DNA of 64,000 nt from Natribaculum luteum (GTDB taxonomy: Archaea; Halobacteriota; Halobacteria; Halobacteriales; Natrialbaceae). Both the position numbers and the translations under genes were made by a program. The stretch is from assembly GCF_023008545.1 (NCBI RefSeq), contig NZ_CP095398.1, positions 744,001-808,000 of the forward strand, read 5' to 3'. Below the pieces are notes generated by a model. The model saw only the letters and a list, made by a program, of their open reading frames with translations, searched no databases and was not told the origin of the DNA. Shown in pieces: positions 39,091-48,676 of this stretch; positions within the stretch are counted from its first letter, which is position 1, and every line of letters begins with the position of its first letter.

Positions 39091-39583
39091 TCTCCTCACC
39101 CACGTCCTGATCGGGTACGTCGTCGGAACGCTGCTCGCGTTTCGATACGAGTGGATGCGACCAGCACACGTCACGCTCGTGATGATCGGCGCGCTCTCGC
39201 CGGATTTCGTGAAAGTGAAGCTGCTCGTCCCGGATTCGATCGTCGCGACAGCGACCGGCGTTCCGTTTTCGTGGTCGCCGTTGCACACGCTCGGTGGGTC
39301 GGCGGTCGTGATTCTTCTCGGGTCGCTCCTGGTCTCACCCGAGAATCGGATGCGGGCGATCGGCCTGTTCGGGATCGGGGCGCTTACCCATCACGCCCTC
39401 GATTTCAATCTGCTCACGCCGACAGGCTACGCGTATCCTGTGCTCTGGCCGCTCGTCCAGTCGCATCTGCCGGCACCGAACCTCTACCTCAGCAGCGATC
39501 GATGGCCCGCACTCGTTGCCGGTCTCGCCGCCGCACTCGTCTGGGTGGTCAGTCAACGACGAGCGGCTGCAAGACAGCGGTGA
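39083..39583 (+). CDS. Membrane-bound metal-dependent hydrolase-like protein
   Basis: A 166-residue protein starting MPDLLTHVLIGYVVG. The early His (LTHVL), GALSPDFVK, SPLHTLGG and ALTHHALDF recall the YdjM/DUF457 membrane hydrolases, with about four TM segments. It is coupled to the preceding membrane protein by an 8-bp overlap. Substrate unknown. Confidence 0.75.
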   Translation: MPDLLTHVLIGYVVGTLLAFRYEWMRPAHVTLVMIGALSPDFVKVKLLVPDSIVATATGVPFSWSPLHTLGGSAVVILLGSLLVSPENRMRAIGLFGIGALTHHALDFNLLTPTGYAYPVLWPLVQSHLPAPNLYLSSDRWPALVAGLAAALVWVVSQRRAAARQR

Positions 39584-40150
39584 GAGCCCACCTCGAGAAC
39601 ACCGACACGTCTCAAGAACGGTGCTCTCGATGCACTACGACTCACGTTCAGAAGAAAAGAAGATGGAACAGCGGAGAGAATACTTGGACGACCGCTGACG
39701 TAGTCAGGACTCGATATACTCTATCGTATCCCAGATGCTGAGTACCCGAATTCGACCCTCATAGTACGTATTGTCGATCACACCGGAAATCGACCGTTCG
39801 GCGTTCCGGTCGTCGATCAAGATCCCAACGGAATCATGCGCTGTCGAACCAAGAAGCATTACTGCAGCCGCTGGAAGTTCTGAATCAGTCTTCCGCAACG
39901 TGTCTGGGTCGGTCTGCTCGAACTTCGCCAGTCGCTCATGGACCCGATCCATAATCTCGCCAGCACGCGGCCCATCGTGTACCCGGACCCCTGGCTGCAC
40001 GGTGTCGATAAGATTAATCCACGCTGTTGTGTCTGCCCGGTCGACCCAGTCGATACTGATGTACCCCCGTTGCTCCGCGAGTTCATCTACGACACCCGGT
40101 GTTAAGTACAGGCCAACTCCTTTTTCCTTGACATACTGGATAAAGGTTTG

Positions 40151-41094
40151 CGCTCATCTCGATAAGTCGTAACATCAATTTTCCTTACTCTCCAAGTGTC
40201 TTCCAAGATGGACGAGAAGTCTGCGCAAGTGTTCCTTCCACCACGTGAGCGGTGCTTTGAACGTCTCCGTCTCGCCCGCTTCGGCGAGACGGTGACGTGT
40301 GTCCATTGCGAGAGTGACGACGTTGTCAAGCGCGGAACAACCGGAAAAGACGCCCAGCAGTACTGGTGCAAGGGGTGTGAGACGTACTTCAACGACCTCA
40401 CAAACACGATCTTCGGCCAACATCGCTTCGAACTGGAAGAGATGTTCTATATCGTCAAGGAGATGCGATCTGAGCCGACCGCTCAGATCGCTCGTGACCT
40501 TGGCCGAGACTACGAAGCTGTTCTCAACTTCGTTCACAAAGTCCAGGATGTGAGCGGGGAGATCGATGAATTTGAGCTGTACGATGTCTGTGAAGCTGAC
40601 GAGATCTACGTAACAGCTGGTGAGAAAGGGATCGAAGACGAGGATCAGAGTCCGCGCAAGCGCGGACTCAAAAAAAGGGACGAGGACGATTCGAATCAGA
40701 CAAACCACCGGTGTTGACACTCGTCCGTCGGGATGACGGACGAGTTCGGTTTCTCGTCTGCAAGGATCTCCAAGACGCCGACGAAGACATCGCTGAATAC
40801 GGTGATGGAAGCGTCATCCTCTGTACCGATGATTACACAATCTACGACGAGATCGAGGAGAAGGAGGGGGTGGACGGCCATCTGGCCGTCACCCACTCCG
40901 ACACCTACGTCATCGGCGATGCCCACACGAACACCTGTGAGAACCGCCACAGCTTCCTTCGCCAGTGGCTGGCGAAGTTCAGAGGTGTCTCAAAACATCA
41001 TCTCCAACGGTATCTCAATTTCCTTGAACTGAAACTCAACGAACCAGATAGCTGGTTCGAGAAACTCCTATGTTACAATGTATCGGGATGAGCG
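40151..41094 (+). mobile_element. IS1595-family insertion sequence
   Basis: The element is 944 bp. Its inverted ends share CGCTCATC-CGATA (left CGCTCATCTCGATA; right, reverse complement, CGCTCATCCCGATA) and then GTAACA. The 8-bp target duplication AAGGTTTG is at 40143-40150 and 41095-41102. Confidence 0.93.
40208..41091 (+). pseudogene. IS1595-family transposase, frame broken at an A7 run
   Basis: The first frame (ATG 40208, possibly 40196) has the zinc ribbon CVHCESDD..WCKGCETYF, then DVCEADEIYV, the first DDE residue. It leaves register at CTCAAAAAAAGGGACGAG (40669-40686). The -1 frame continues with PPVLTLVRRDDG, TDDYTIYDEI, HTNTCENRHSFLR and HHLQRYLNFLE to 41091. Either a base was lost or a -1 ribosomal frameshift on the A7 run restores the enzyme. 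Confidence 0.88.
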
Positions 41095-41187
41095 AAGGTT
41101 TGATACGGTGTGGAACTCGTCCCCCCGATCGTTCGAAGAAAGCTTGTGTCGAGAATGAGAGCCGTCGGGAACGGAGACGGATGCTCC

Positions 41188-41817
41188 TCACTCATCGGCT
41201 CGCTGGTACGGCCCCTGCTCAATTGCTCGGTCGTGGACCTCTACCTCGAACGTAATGTCGCTCAGCGTTGGGTCGTGGTCTTTCACTACAGCGATGATCC
41301 GCTCAACCGCCTGGGTGACCGCGATGGCTTCCACAGCAGGCACACCGAGTTCGTCCGCGACGCCACGACGCGTCGTCTCGCCCTGCAAGTAAGTGAGTGT
41401 GGCAATGACCGCCGGTGCGAGTGCCGCTTTCCCGTGCCGATCAACGAACAGTTCAAGATCGTCGTCAACGCTAGTCGCACCATAGACCGCGATGATGGCA
41501 GGACCGAGTTCGAGGGTCATTTCGTCTGTCCAGTCCCCACTTACGGGATCGGCACGCCAGAGTGCGGAGCCAGTTTCGTACTCGTCCAGTTCTTCTGCGA
41601 CACCTAATTCGGCGAGTGTATTCGCGTATTTGTAGGCGGTACTTTTGGAGAATCCCTGCCGCTCACGGGCTGCCGTGACCGTTGTCGGAGAGTTAATCAG
41701 AAGGTCAGTGTAGAACCGCGCGAGATCAGGAGTCCCCAGCAGTTCCTGAATGACAAAAAACCGGTGGGCAGTGTGTCCCGCATCCGGTGGCTGGATAGGC
41801 GTTGGAGCGTTCGACAT
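41188..41817 (-). CDS. HTH regulator, likely antitoxin of the PIN gene
   Basis: A 209-residue protein from ATG 41817 (MSNAPTPIQPPDAGH). A helix-turn-helix lies near residues 40-75 (SPTTVTAARERQGFSKSTAY), with a second helical DNA-binding-like domain after RHGKAALAPAVIATLTYLQG. Its stop overlaps the start of the PIN gene by 8 nt. Order and coupling suggest an antitoxin or autoregulator. Confidence 0.7.
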   Translation of the reverse strand: MSNAPTPIQPPDAGHTAHRFFVIQELLGTPDLARFYTDLLINSPTTVTAARERQGFSKSTAYKYANTLAELGVAEELDEYETGSALWRADPVSGDWTDEMTLELGPAIIAVYGATSVDDDLELFVDRHGKAALAPAVIATLTYLQGETTRRGVADELGVPAVEAIAVTQAVERIIAVVKDHDPTLSDITFEVEVHDRAIEQGPYQRADE

Positions 41818-41931
41818 AGTCCATAGTACGTGAACTATGGTCTAAAATATTTTGGAGGCCTCTCCAACCAGTCAACTACGGGTGTCACTATAGACAATAA
41901 TTCTTCGATCTTTACAAGAAGGGCGGTCGAA

Positions 41932-42198
41932 ATGAATCAAATCGTTCCCTGGTCGTTTGTGCAGTTGACTCGAAGAGCCTATCATTACAGATGGCGAATG
42001 ATTTCGACGATGCAGTTCGCTCTCCTCGACTGGAACCTGGAGCGAATAACGAGAATCGGTGGTAGCGCTGTCGCTGTTTTTCTGGCGCTTCGTCTCGCAG
42101 ATGGTTTTCTGCAGGGGCTGGGAGTCGCGGTTGTGCTGACGATAGTCCTCGATATTCCGTGGTGGCTACACACCTGCTCCGCCGGGCGAGGCGAATGA
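41932..42198 (+). CDS. Small membrane protein
   Basis: An 88-residue protein from ATG 41932 (MNQIVPWSFV); ATG 41998 and a longer start at 41830 are possible. Two hydrophobic stretches near the C-terminal half (GGSAVAVFLALRLAD, GVAVVLTIVLDIPWWL) form a likely helical hairpin. It precedes the larger membrane gene by 72 bp. Function unknown. Confidence 0.45.
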   Translation: MNQIVPWSFVQLTRRAYHYRWRMISTMQFALLDWNLERITRIGGSAVAVFLALRLADGFLQGLGVAVVLTIVLDIPWWLHTCSAGRGE

Positions 42199-42270
42199 TC
42201 AGTGGCGGTTGCGTGGACGGTCGCTACGGAAACGCTCATCTAGCGAGTCACAGCGCTTCAGCTCTACAAT

Positions 42271-43557
42271 ATGACCGATAATAGCTTCCGTCGCGCTGGC
42301 GCATTGGCTGTCGATCTCATCGCGCTCGTGGCGGTCCTGTTCCATCCGTTTTCGCTGTACGTCGTCCTGTTGCTCTACTGGGGAGACGTGATCGGAGGGA
42401 CGGTTCGGCGGTTCTGTCAGACGGTGGTTGCAGCTCCACGCGAGGAGTACTCGCCAACAGAGCCACCAGCAATGCGCCGGAACGGTGACCCGAATCCGTT
42501 CAGATTTTTGACCCCGAAGCTCGGGACCGTCCAGCCGGTCGATTGGTTGCCGCCGATCGCGGTACACAACCTCAAGCCGGCCGTGGTCGGGCTGTTCACT
42601 GCAGTACCGCTGACCGCCTTCGCGATCGGGCTGACGGCGACGGTCCTCGAACCGCCGTTCACTATTGGGTCGGAACCGACGCTCGGGATACTGGCTGCCG
42701 GTGGTCTCGCGATCATCGTGAAACACGGCTGGGCATTTCGGCGGTTCGTCCACTCGAATCGTCCACCTGCCAAGAGGATTCTCCCGGGCGTACGATGGCT
42801 TGGGCCGATTCTGATGGCGCTTCCGGTCGCCGCTGTCGACACCGTTCACGCGGGGGCCGACTTCGATCCCTCGACCGGGTTCACCACGATTGCAGTCGTC
42901 CTCGTCGGAGGGCGGATCGCGTACGAAATACACCGAGAGCCGCCGCCGACGGGAGCGGATTCGGTCGAACTTCTGGAACCGACGGGACGACCGACCGAGC
43001 GGTTCCGAACCGATCGGCAGGCGATCCGACTCGCAGGAGTCATCGACGGGCTCGTTCCCCGAATTGAGTGGGAGATGCTCAACATTTTTTCTCGAGTTGC
43101 GGCCCTTTTCTCGGTGGCTCTCGTGGGGTTCGTCGGCGCGTTCATCGGTGGACCGACGGCAGCCGTCGTCGGGATTGGCGGTGCACTCGTCGGAGTTGTA
43201 ATCAGCTTCGTACTCGCGGGGATCGTTCACTTCGAGTTGGCCTTCGGGGCGATGGAGTACCGGCTGTACGACGACGAATTGGTCGCATACGACACACGAC
43301 TCGACGCTGTTCAGTGGCGTGTCCCGCTGGACGCGATCCGGAACGTGTCTGTCGAACGAGGGTTCTGGACAGGACCGCCCGGCACGGACGCAGCGACAGT
43401 CACGCTCGACCGGTCTTATCTGGCTGTCAAGCAGTCGCCATACGGATTCTACCGGCAGACACTTCCGTACGTCGAGACACCCGAGCGCGTCGCCGATCGA
43501 CTCCGTGAAGAACTCGAGCCGACAGAGCGACGACAGCAGACGACCTCGAGACGGTAA
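42271..43557 (+). CDS. Polytopic membrane protein with DUF6498-like and PH-like regions
   Basis: A 428-residue protein. The first ~215 residues contain several TM segments (ALAVDLIALVAVLFHPFSLY, VVGLFTAVPLTAFAIGL, TLGILAAGGLAIIVKHGW), resembling the DUF6498 group. Two more TM segments lie near 275-320. The last ~100 residues (MEYRLYDDELVAYDTRLDAV, ETPERVADRLREELEP) look like a bacterial PH-type domain. It is probably a membrane protein of unknown role. The C-terminus is intact and lies 190 bp before the second ISH3-type element. Confidence 0.7.
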   Translation: MTDNSFRRAGALAVDLIALVAVLFHPFSLYVVLLLYWGDVIGGTVRRFCQTVVAAPREEYSPTEPPAMRRNGDPNPFRFLTPKLGTVQPVDWLPPIAVHNLKPAVVGLFTAVPLTAFAIGLTATVLEPPFTIGSEPTLGILAAGGLAIIVKHGWAFRRFVHSNRPPAKRILPGVRWLGPILMALPVAAVDTVHAGADFDPSTGFTTIAVVLVGGRIAYEIHREPPPTGADSVELLEPTGRPTERFRTDRQAIRLAGVIDGLVPRIEWEMLNIFSRVAALFSVALVGFVGAFIGGPTAAVVGIGGALVGVVISFVLAGIVHFELAFGAMEYRLYDDELVAYDTRLDAVQWRVPLDAIRNVSVERGFWTGPPGTDAATVTLDRSYLAVKQSPYGFYRQTLPYVETPERVADRLREELEPTERRQQTTSRR

Positions 43558-43747
43558 CCGTACCGATCCCGAGGAGATCGAACCGGTGAAGCTGCCGATA
43601 AATGGCATCGACACAACGTGGCGGGGAACTCGAGGCCTTGCAGGAAATCACTCACTCGAGTGCGTCGATCCTCGACACCATCGGGAACGAAGCGTCGAAC
43701 GCCCGGACGTCGAACTGCTCACGGAACGCATTCCCGAGAGTCACAGT

Positions 43748-45185
43748 CGGTACTTCCCGAACGTCGCTTCGTGAACTGTGCTGAGTCATGGACGAACAGA
43801 GCGAATGCCGGTGTGGTAACTGAGTGAACAGGAAATAGAATCCACGGATGAGGAGAAGTGAAGTAAGAAGGCTGAGATACGCTGTTCTAGGCGAATGCTG
43901 TTGCTCACCAGGAGCTTGCCCACGGCCGCGGGCTGGCGTCAGCCCGCGGCCGGCGCGTATGCTTCTGGCACACCTGTTCCGTTCATCTCGATCTCCCAAC
44001 TCCGCTCTAGCTCTTCCTCTAATGCATGTCTGATCCAGTCAGAGAAGGTCTTGAACGTGAATTCCTCGGGCAGGTCGCGCCCGCCCCGCTGGGGGCGGGC
44101 GACGACCGCCCATCGAAGCACAAGCCAGAGGTTCTCCAACAGGAATCCAACCAGGACGAACGCGAAGCGGATGATTGGGTCTTGTGTCGTCGTTACCACT
44201 CGTGCTTGGCGAAATACACGGTAGCTCGTTTCGATCGCTGACCGTTTTCGATAGAGCCGTTCGACTTGTTTCGGCGTGCGATCGGCCAGATCGCACGCCA
44301 CATAGCCTCGAACGACCTCGCCGCTTTTCCCGCGATCTCCGGCGTGATATGATACAGCGACCGCGAGCGGGAATTCCAGTTCCCGCTCGCGGCCTTTGTA
44401 CATCCGATAGGTTGTCATGTACGAGCAGTGCGTATCCAGCTTCTTCCTCATGCGCTTGCCCTTCTTTTGGACGGGAACGACAGTCGCAGCAATCTCCCGT
44501 GAGCGGCGCAGAATACGTTCGTTGTAGAAGCCACGATCAGCCAACAGAAGCTCTATCTCGAAGGGATAGGCTTCGACGCGGTCGAGGACGCGCTCGACCG
44601 CGTCGGCCTCTTTCTCATCACTACGGACGTACGTCATCGCCAGCGTCACTGGCTTTCCGTTCGAGACGAGATACGCCGTGCAGTACCGGTGGCACGTCGT
44701 TGTTCCGTCTTTCGCGTGCATGCGGCAGAGTTCACCTTCTTCATCGGCGTACGTTCCGTGGTAGGGGTTATCGACGAAGTCAATGGAGACGATCCTCGAC
44801 CGATCAGGGTCGAGGATCGTCATCGCCACCTCCCTGAGAAGGCGGTTAGCAACCCGCTCAAGCCACTCTCGGTTGAGCGTATGGAGCCAGTCCATGACAG
44901 TATCATCACAGGCAGCGTTGTCGTTGTCCTTGCACGTCTCCCAGATGGACGTCTGATTGACTGCTGCAAGAATGACAACAACCCAGATATCGCCGGGATC
45001 GAGGGGCGAGCCCTCGATCCCTGGCAAGGGGAGCTGGCAGATGACGTCTTCCGCTAAATCTTTCACGTCCGAATCCGAAAGAACACCGTCTGGCTGAGGG
45101 ATACTGAACACATTCACTCAACCAGACATCTTCCTCATGAGACCAACGCTTTAGCTCCAGCTCTCACACCAGTCGGGAAGTACCG
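43748..45185 (-). mobile_element. ISH3-family insertion sequence, copy 2, intact
   Basis: A 1438-bp element with CGGTACTTCCCGA termini and a 5-bp target duplication ACAGT (43743-43747 and 45186-45190). It is nearly identical to copy 1 in the CRISPR array. It landed at the stop codon of the ABC ATPase gene. Confidence 0.95.
43939..45117 (-). CDS. ISH3-family transposase, intact
   Basis: A 392-residue protein, full length for the family. The catalytic triad is visible: SIDFVDNPYHG (Asp), LLADRGFYNERI (Asp) and KRSAIETSYRVFRQ (Glu). The start is ATG 45117 (MNVFSIPQPDGVL). It could also mobilise the frameshifted copy at 4768-6204. Confidence 0.95.
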   Translation of the reverse strand: MNVFSIPQPDGVLSDSDVKDLAEDVICQLPLPGIEGSPLDPGDIWVVVILAAVNQTSIWETCKDNDNAACDDTVMDWLHTLNREWLERVANRLLREVAMTILDPDRSRIVSIDFVDNPYHGTYADEEGELCRMHAKDGTTTCHRYCTAYLVSNGKPVTLAMTYVRSDEKEADAVERVLDRVEAYPFEIELLLADRGFYNERILRRSREIAATVVPVQKKGKRMRKKLDTHCSYMTTYRMYKGRERELEFPLAVAVSYHAGDRGKSGEVVRGYVACDLADRTPKQVERLYRKRSAIETSYRVFRQARVVTTTQDPIIRFAFVLVGFLLENLWLVLRWAVVARPQRGGRDLPEEFTFKTFSDWIRHALEEELERSWEIEMNGTGVPEAYAPAAG

Positions 45186-46239
45186 ACAGTTCGATTACGT
45201 CGGCCCGATCGAATTCGACCAGAACCGGCGAGTCCTCGTCATACTGCGTTCGAGAGTGCTCGACGACGGTGAATGAAACACCGTCGGTTCGGACCTCGTA
45301 TCGCGTCCGATCTCCGAGGAAGGTCGCCCGCTCGACAGTTCCCCGTGCACGCGTGTCTCGATCGGAGCGTGCGAGCTGTCGGTCACCATCGGTTGCCGCG
45401 ACGGGCTGCAGACGGAAGTCTTCAGGGCGAATACCGACCCTGGCTGCCTGGCCAACGTCGCCGTGGCCGAATACTCGAGTCAGTACCGCTGGCGAGAACG
45501 CGTTTAGTTCGCCGACGAAAGTCGCGACGAACTCGTTGACCGGTGATCGATAGACGTCACGTGGAGACCCGACTTGCTGGAGTTGGCCGTCACGCAAGAT
45601 CGCGATGCGATCTGCGATCTGCATCGCAGCGTGCTGATCGTGCGTCACGTAAATCGTCGTGACACCAACTTCCGACTGAATTCGATCCAGTTCCGACAGG
45701 AGATGGCGTTTCAACTGTGCATCCAGACTCGACAGGGGTTCGTCGAGCAGGAGCAACGACGGATCGGGAGCCAGCGCTCGAGCGAGGGCGACTCGTTGTC
45801 GTTGGCCACCGCTCAGGTCTCCCGGGTATCGGTCCTCGTATCCGTCCAGTTCGACGAGCGAGAGGACCTCCGCAACGCGGGCACGTGCGTCGGCCGGTTG
45901 CGTTCCGGTCGCAACGAGTGGGAAGCTGACGTTTTCACGGACGGTTTTGTGCGGCCAGAGTGCGAAGTTCTGGAAGACCATTCCGACGTCCCGATCCTGC
46001 GGTCGCGTCTGGATCGAGTCAGAAGAGACCGGTCGTTCGGCGAGTGCGATCTGGCCACCGGCTACCGGTTCGAGGCCGGCAATAGCACGCATCAGGGTCG
46101 ATTTGCCGCTCCCGCTCGGTCCGACGATGGAGAGGACTTCACTTTCGATGATGTCGATCGAGACGTCTCGGACGACCTCGACGTCGCCGTAGCTGACTGT
46201 AACGTCCGTCAGTTCGAGGATGGGTTTGCTGATAGTCAT
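45151..46239 (-). CDS. ABC transporter ATP-binding protein, C-terminus altered by IS
   Basis: A 362-residue PotA/FbpC-type ATPase: Walker A GPSGSGKST, Q-loop VFQNF, signature LSGGQRQR, Walker B LLLLDEPLSSLD, H-loop YVTHDQ, and a C-terminal TOBE-like domain (GIRPEDFRL). The IS inserted at the natural stop: without it the frame would read VIEL then TGA. The protein now ends with about ten IS-encoded residues (SVLPDWCESWS). It is probably still functional. Start overlaps the permease by 4 nt. It energises the importer of this operon. Confidence 0.92.
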   Translation of the reverse strand: MTISKPILELTDVTVSYGDVEVVRDVSIDIIESEVLSIVGPSGSGKSTLMRAIAGLEPVAGGQIALAERPVSSDSIQTRPQDRDVGMVFQNFALWPHKTVRENVSFPLVATGTQPADARARVAEVLSLVELDGYEDRYPGDLSGGQRQRVALARALAPDPSLLLLDEPLSSLDAQLKRHLLSELDRIQSEVGVTTIYVTHDQHAAMQIADRIAILRDGQLQQVGSPRDVYRSPVNEFVATFVGELNAFSPAVLTRVFGHGDVGQAARVGIRPEDFRLQPVAATDGDRQLARSDRDTRARGTVERATFLGDRTRYEVRTDGVSFTVVEHSRTQYDEDSPVLVEFDRADVIELSVLPDWCESWS

Positions 46240-48053
46240 GCTGTCATGAACTGCTCGAAGTCGACTGCCGTCAATCGTTTCACTGCGAGAATCGCCACGA
46301 GAAGTACCGCGGACACGATAACGAGAAGGGCTGCCGCTCGAGAGTAGAGTTCGGGGTCCTGTGGGGCGTTCAGCATATAGAAGATCTGGTACATGATCGG
46401 TGGTGCGTCGGTGATCGACGAAAGAGAGACTGTCCCCTGTGTGAACGGCTGGGGTGAGTAGAGAAAGACGATCACGTCCAGTTCCTTGACGGCGAAGATG
46501 AACGTAAGTATCCAGGAGGCGGCCAGTGACCGACGGACGAGAGGGACCAGAATTTCGCGGAAGACCTCGAGAACGCTGGCGTTGTTCAGGTAGCCTGCTT
46601 CGACGAGCGAGTCGTCGATCTGGACTAGCGAACTCGCGGTGCTCTGGACGCCAAACGGGAGATTTCGGACGGTCGTGACGACGATCACGAGGACGATCGA
46701 GCCGTACAGAAATCGAAGCGTGAAAGAGTCACCGAGACCGGGGAGTGGTTGGGTCACGACCAGCAGATACGCGATACCCAGTGCAACGCCTGGGAGTACG
46801 AACGATACCAACGAGAGCCCGTAGGTAGCGAACGTCAGTAGTCGATCGGTTCCGGCGACGAGAACGTACGAGACGAACAGACTTGCGACCGTGCCGATCG
46901 TCGCCGCGCTGAGTCCGATGAGCAGTGAGGCGAGTAGGCTATACGCTAGCTGGGGGGAGTGGAAAATCGCTCTGTACGCCTCGAGCGACATCGCGTTCAC
47001 GTCGATCAGCGACCACGAGGGGGATACCGACTGCAACCCGAGGAAGGCGAGTGGGACGACGATCGTAGACAGGAACGATCCGAGGATGACGAGCGAAATC
47101 GGGGTGCGATAGGTGCCCAGCTCGAAGAGTTCACTGTGAGATCCCTGTCCGCTCACCGTTTCCGTCCGACTCCGTTTTAACATGACGTAGTAGCCGAGAA
47201 ACGGAAGCAGTGAAACGGCAGTGAGCAACAGCGATGCGATCGCCGCGACCGGCATGATGGTCGGAGTCGAGAGCGCGTTCTGGTAGAGCGCAAAGATCTG
47301 TGTCGAGAGCACTCGATACGGATCAGATCCGCCACCGAGAATCGCGACCGGGGCGAAGACGGCGAGAGACGAGAACGAAACGAGCGCACCGCTCCCGACG
47401 ATCGCAGGGCCAGCGAGCGGGAGAACGACCTCTCGCAGCGCGACACGCTTCGAAACCCCGTGGACGAACGCGGCCTCCAGCAACCGGAAGTCGATCTTCT
47501 TGAATGCGGCACTCGTAATCAGGTAGACGAAGGGATAGAAGTGAATCGCGAGCACGAGAATCATCGGTGCTGGGCCGTATCGGATCGTCGCCGGTAATCC
47601 GAGTCGTTGACCCATGATGATCCAGGCTGTCGCCAGGGCAAACGGCGGGAGAATCACCTGATAAATCGCAATCGTCGTAAGCAGCGACTTGAATCGAACG
47701 TCCGTCAAACTCACGAGGGTTGCAAGCGCCGTACCGACGACAACGGCAGCGGCCGTCGTTCCCGTGGCTACGACGAGTGAGTGTTTCAACGGTCGCCAGA
47801 CGAGCGTCGAGGAGTACGTCGCGTCCCAGGCCGAGATGAACCGATTCGGGGTGCCGAAAACGATCGATCGCCAGAAAGCGAGCGTCGTCACGCCGTCTAC
47901 GACGACGGTTTTGGAAACGAGGATCGCGAGTGGGTACCCTGCAAACAGGAGCAGCGGGAGCAAAAGCCCGAGAGCGACGAGCCTCGGTGGACGAGTAATC
48001 GAGCGGACGAGCCGATGCGACCGAAGCGTTCGGAATCGCGTGCTCCCACTCAT
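46236..48053 (-). CDS. Fused ABC permease, FbpB type
   Basis: A 605-residue protein from ATG 48053, whose start overlaps the upstream stop by 4 nt. It has about 12 TM segments in two tandem permease halves. EAA-type loops are visible as AAFVHGVSKRVALREVVLPL and AGYLNNASVLEVFREILVPL. This is the architecture of ferric-iron and thiamine importers, one chain forming the whole channel. Operon context favours iron. Confidence 0.9.
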   Translation of the reverse strand: MSGSTRFRTLRSHRLVRSITRPPRLVALGLLLPLLLFAGYPLAILVSKTVVVDGVTTLAFWRSIVFGTPNRFISAWDATYSSTLVWRPLKHSLVVATGTTAAAVVVGTALATLVSLTDVRFKSLLTTIAIYQVILPPFALATAWIIMGQRLGLPATIRYGPAPMILVLAIHFYPFVYLITSAAFKKIDFRLLEAAFVHGVSKRVALREVVLPLAGPAIVGSGALVSFSSLAVFAPVAILGGGSDPYRVLSTQIFALYQNALSTPTIMPVAAIASLLLTAVSLLPFLGYYVMLKRSRTETVSGQGSHSELFELGTYRTPISLVILGSFLSTIVVPLAFLGLQSVSPSWSLIDVNAMSLEAYRAIFHSPQLAYSLLASLLIGLSAATIGTVASLFVSYVLVAGTDRLLTFATYGLSLVSFVLPGVALGIAYLLVVTQPLPGLGDSFTLRFLYGSIVLVIVVTTVRNLPFGVQSTASSLVQIDDSLVEAGYLNNASVLEVFREILVPLVRRSLAASWILTFIFAVKELDVIVFLYSPQPFTQGTVSLSSITDAPPIMYQIFYMLNAPQDPELYSRAAALLVIVSAVLLVAILAVKRLTAVDFEQFMTA

Positions 48054-48676
48054 CTGCCAGTCGACCCCCTCGACCCGGCCCAGTCGAGAATGCACTCGAG
48101 TGCACTGGTCGTGTCGATCGGATTCGTGATTGCTCCCTCGCCGAGATGGTGTAGCGGGTCAAGCGTCGTCGCGAGGAGTTTCCCGGTCCCGAGCGACTGC
48201 TCGTACATAATGACGCCTTCGGGAGCAGCGAGCAGCGGCGTCGCATCCGCTGGTGGGTCAAATCGCCCATGGTAATGCCAGAGATACGCGTCGCGAGAAA
48301 CGTTCGCGAACAGCGGATGCGCTGGCTCGATGATCTCCAGTTCGAGTGATTCACCGCGACGCCACCACGTGTAGTCGAACTCGACTGGATGCCAGGTCCC
48401 GCCCGGAAGCCACTGTCGAAAGGCGTCGCCGAACGCGAGGATCGTCCCCCCAGTTTCGACGTACTCTGCGAGTCGTCGTCGTTCCGAGTGGAGTATCTCC
48501 TGGTTCGTTTTGTAGGGGATAACGAGCGTCTCGACGTCAGTGAAGGCCGTCTGCGGGAGCGACTGGACTGAAATCGAGTCGAACGTGTCTGCGTACGGGC
48601 TCTCGGTGAGGATGTACTGATGAATCGGGACCTCCGAGTTCACCATCGAGATAGATCCGTTTGCACCGCTGGTCAT
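48050..48676 (-). CDS. GATase1/ThuA-like protein in the ABC operon, paralog 2
   Basis: A 208-residue protein from ATG 48676 (MTSGANGSISMVNS), overlapping the upstream stop by 4 nt. It has an alpha/beta pattern: DVETLVIPYKTNQEILH, LAEYVETGGTILAFGDAFRQ, PAHPLFANVS, GTGKLLATTLDPLHH. The GGTILAFGD step fits a class I glutamine amidotransferase-like or ThuA-like fold, but the nucleophile cysteine is not evident. It is similar in layout to the neighbour upstream. Possibly a ligand-handling partner of the transporter; inference. Confidence 0.65.
   Translation of the reverse strand: MTSGANGSISMVNSEVPIHQYILTESPYADTFDSISVQSLPQTAFTDVETLVIPYKTNQEILHSERRRLAEYVETGGTILAFGDAFRQWLPGGTWHPVEFDYTWWRRGESLELEIIEPAHPLFANVSRDAYLWHYHGRFDPPADATPLLAAPEGVIMYEQSLGTGKLLATTLDPLHHLGEGAITNPIDTTSALECILDWAGSRGSTGR

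Larger units (their letters stand above)
39704..41195 (-). pseudogene. PIN-domain (VapC-like) ribonuclease, split by IS1595
   Basis: The gene starts at ATG 41195, overlapping the upstream HTH gene, with TALILDTSFLRTIGG, the first catalytic Asp of a PIN domain. It is interrupted at 41095 and resumes at 40142: YVKEKGVGLYLTPGVVDELA. Removing the IS and one 8-bp duplication leaves exactly 180 codons in one frame. Later acidic residues (TDSELPAAAVMLL, GILIDDRNAE) could complete the site. Together with the HTH gene it looks like a toxin-antitoxin pair whose toxin has been inactivated by insertion. Confidence 0.85.

Noticed and set aside
42199-43614. A 471-residue minus-strand ORF opposite the membrane protein
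   Set aside because: It is extremely Arg/Asp-rich and motif-free, a typical antisense shadow in high-GC DNA.
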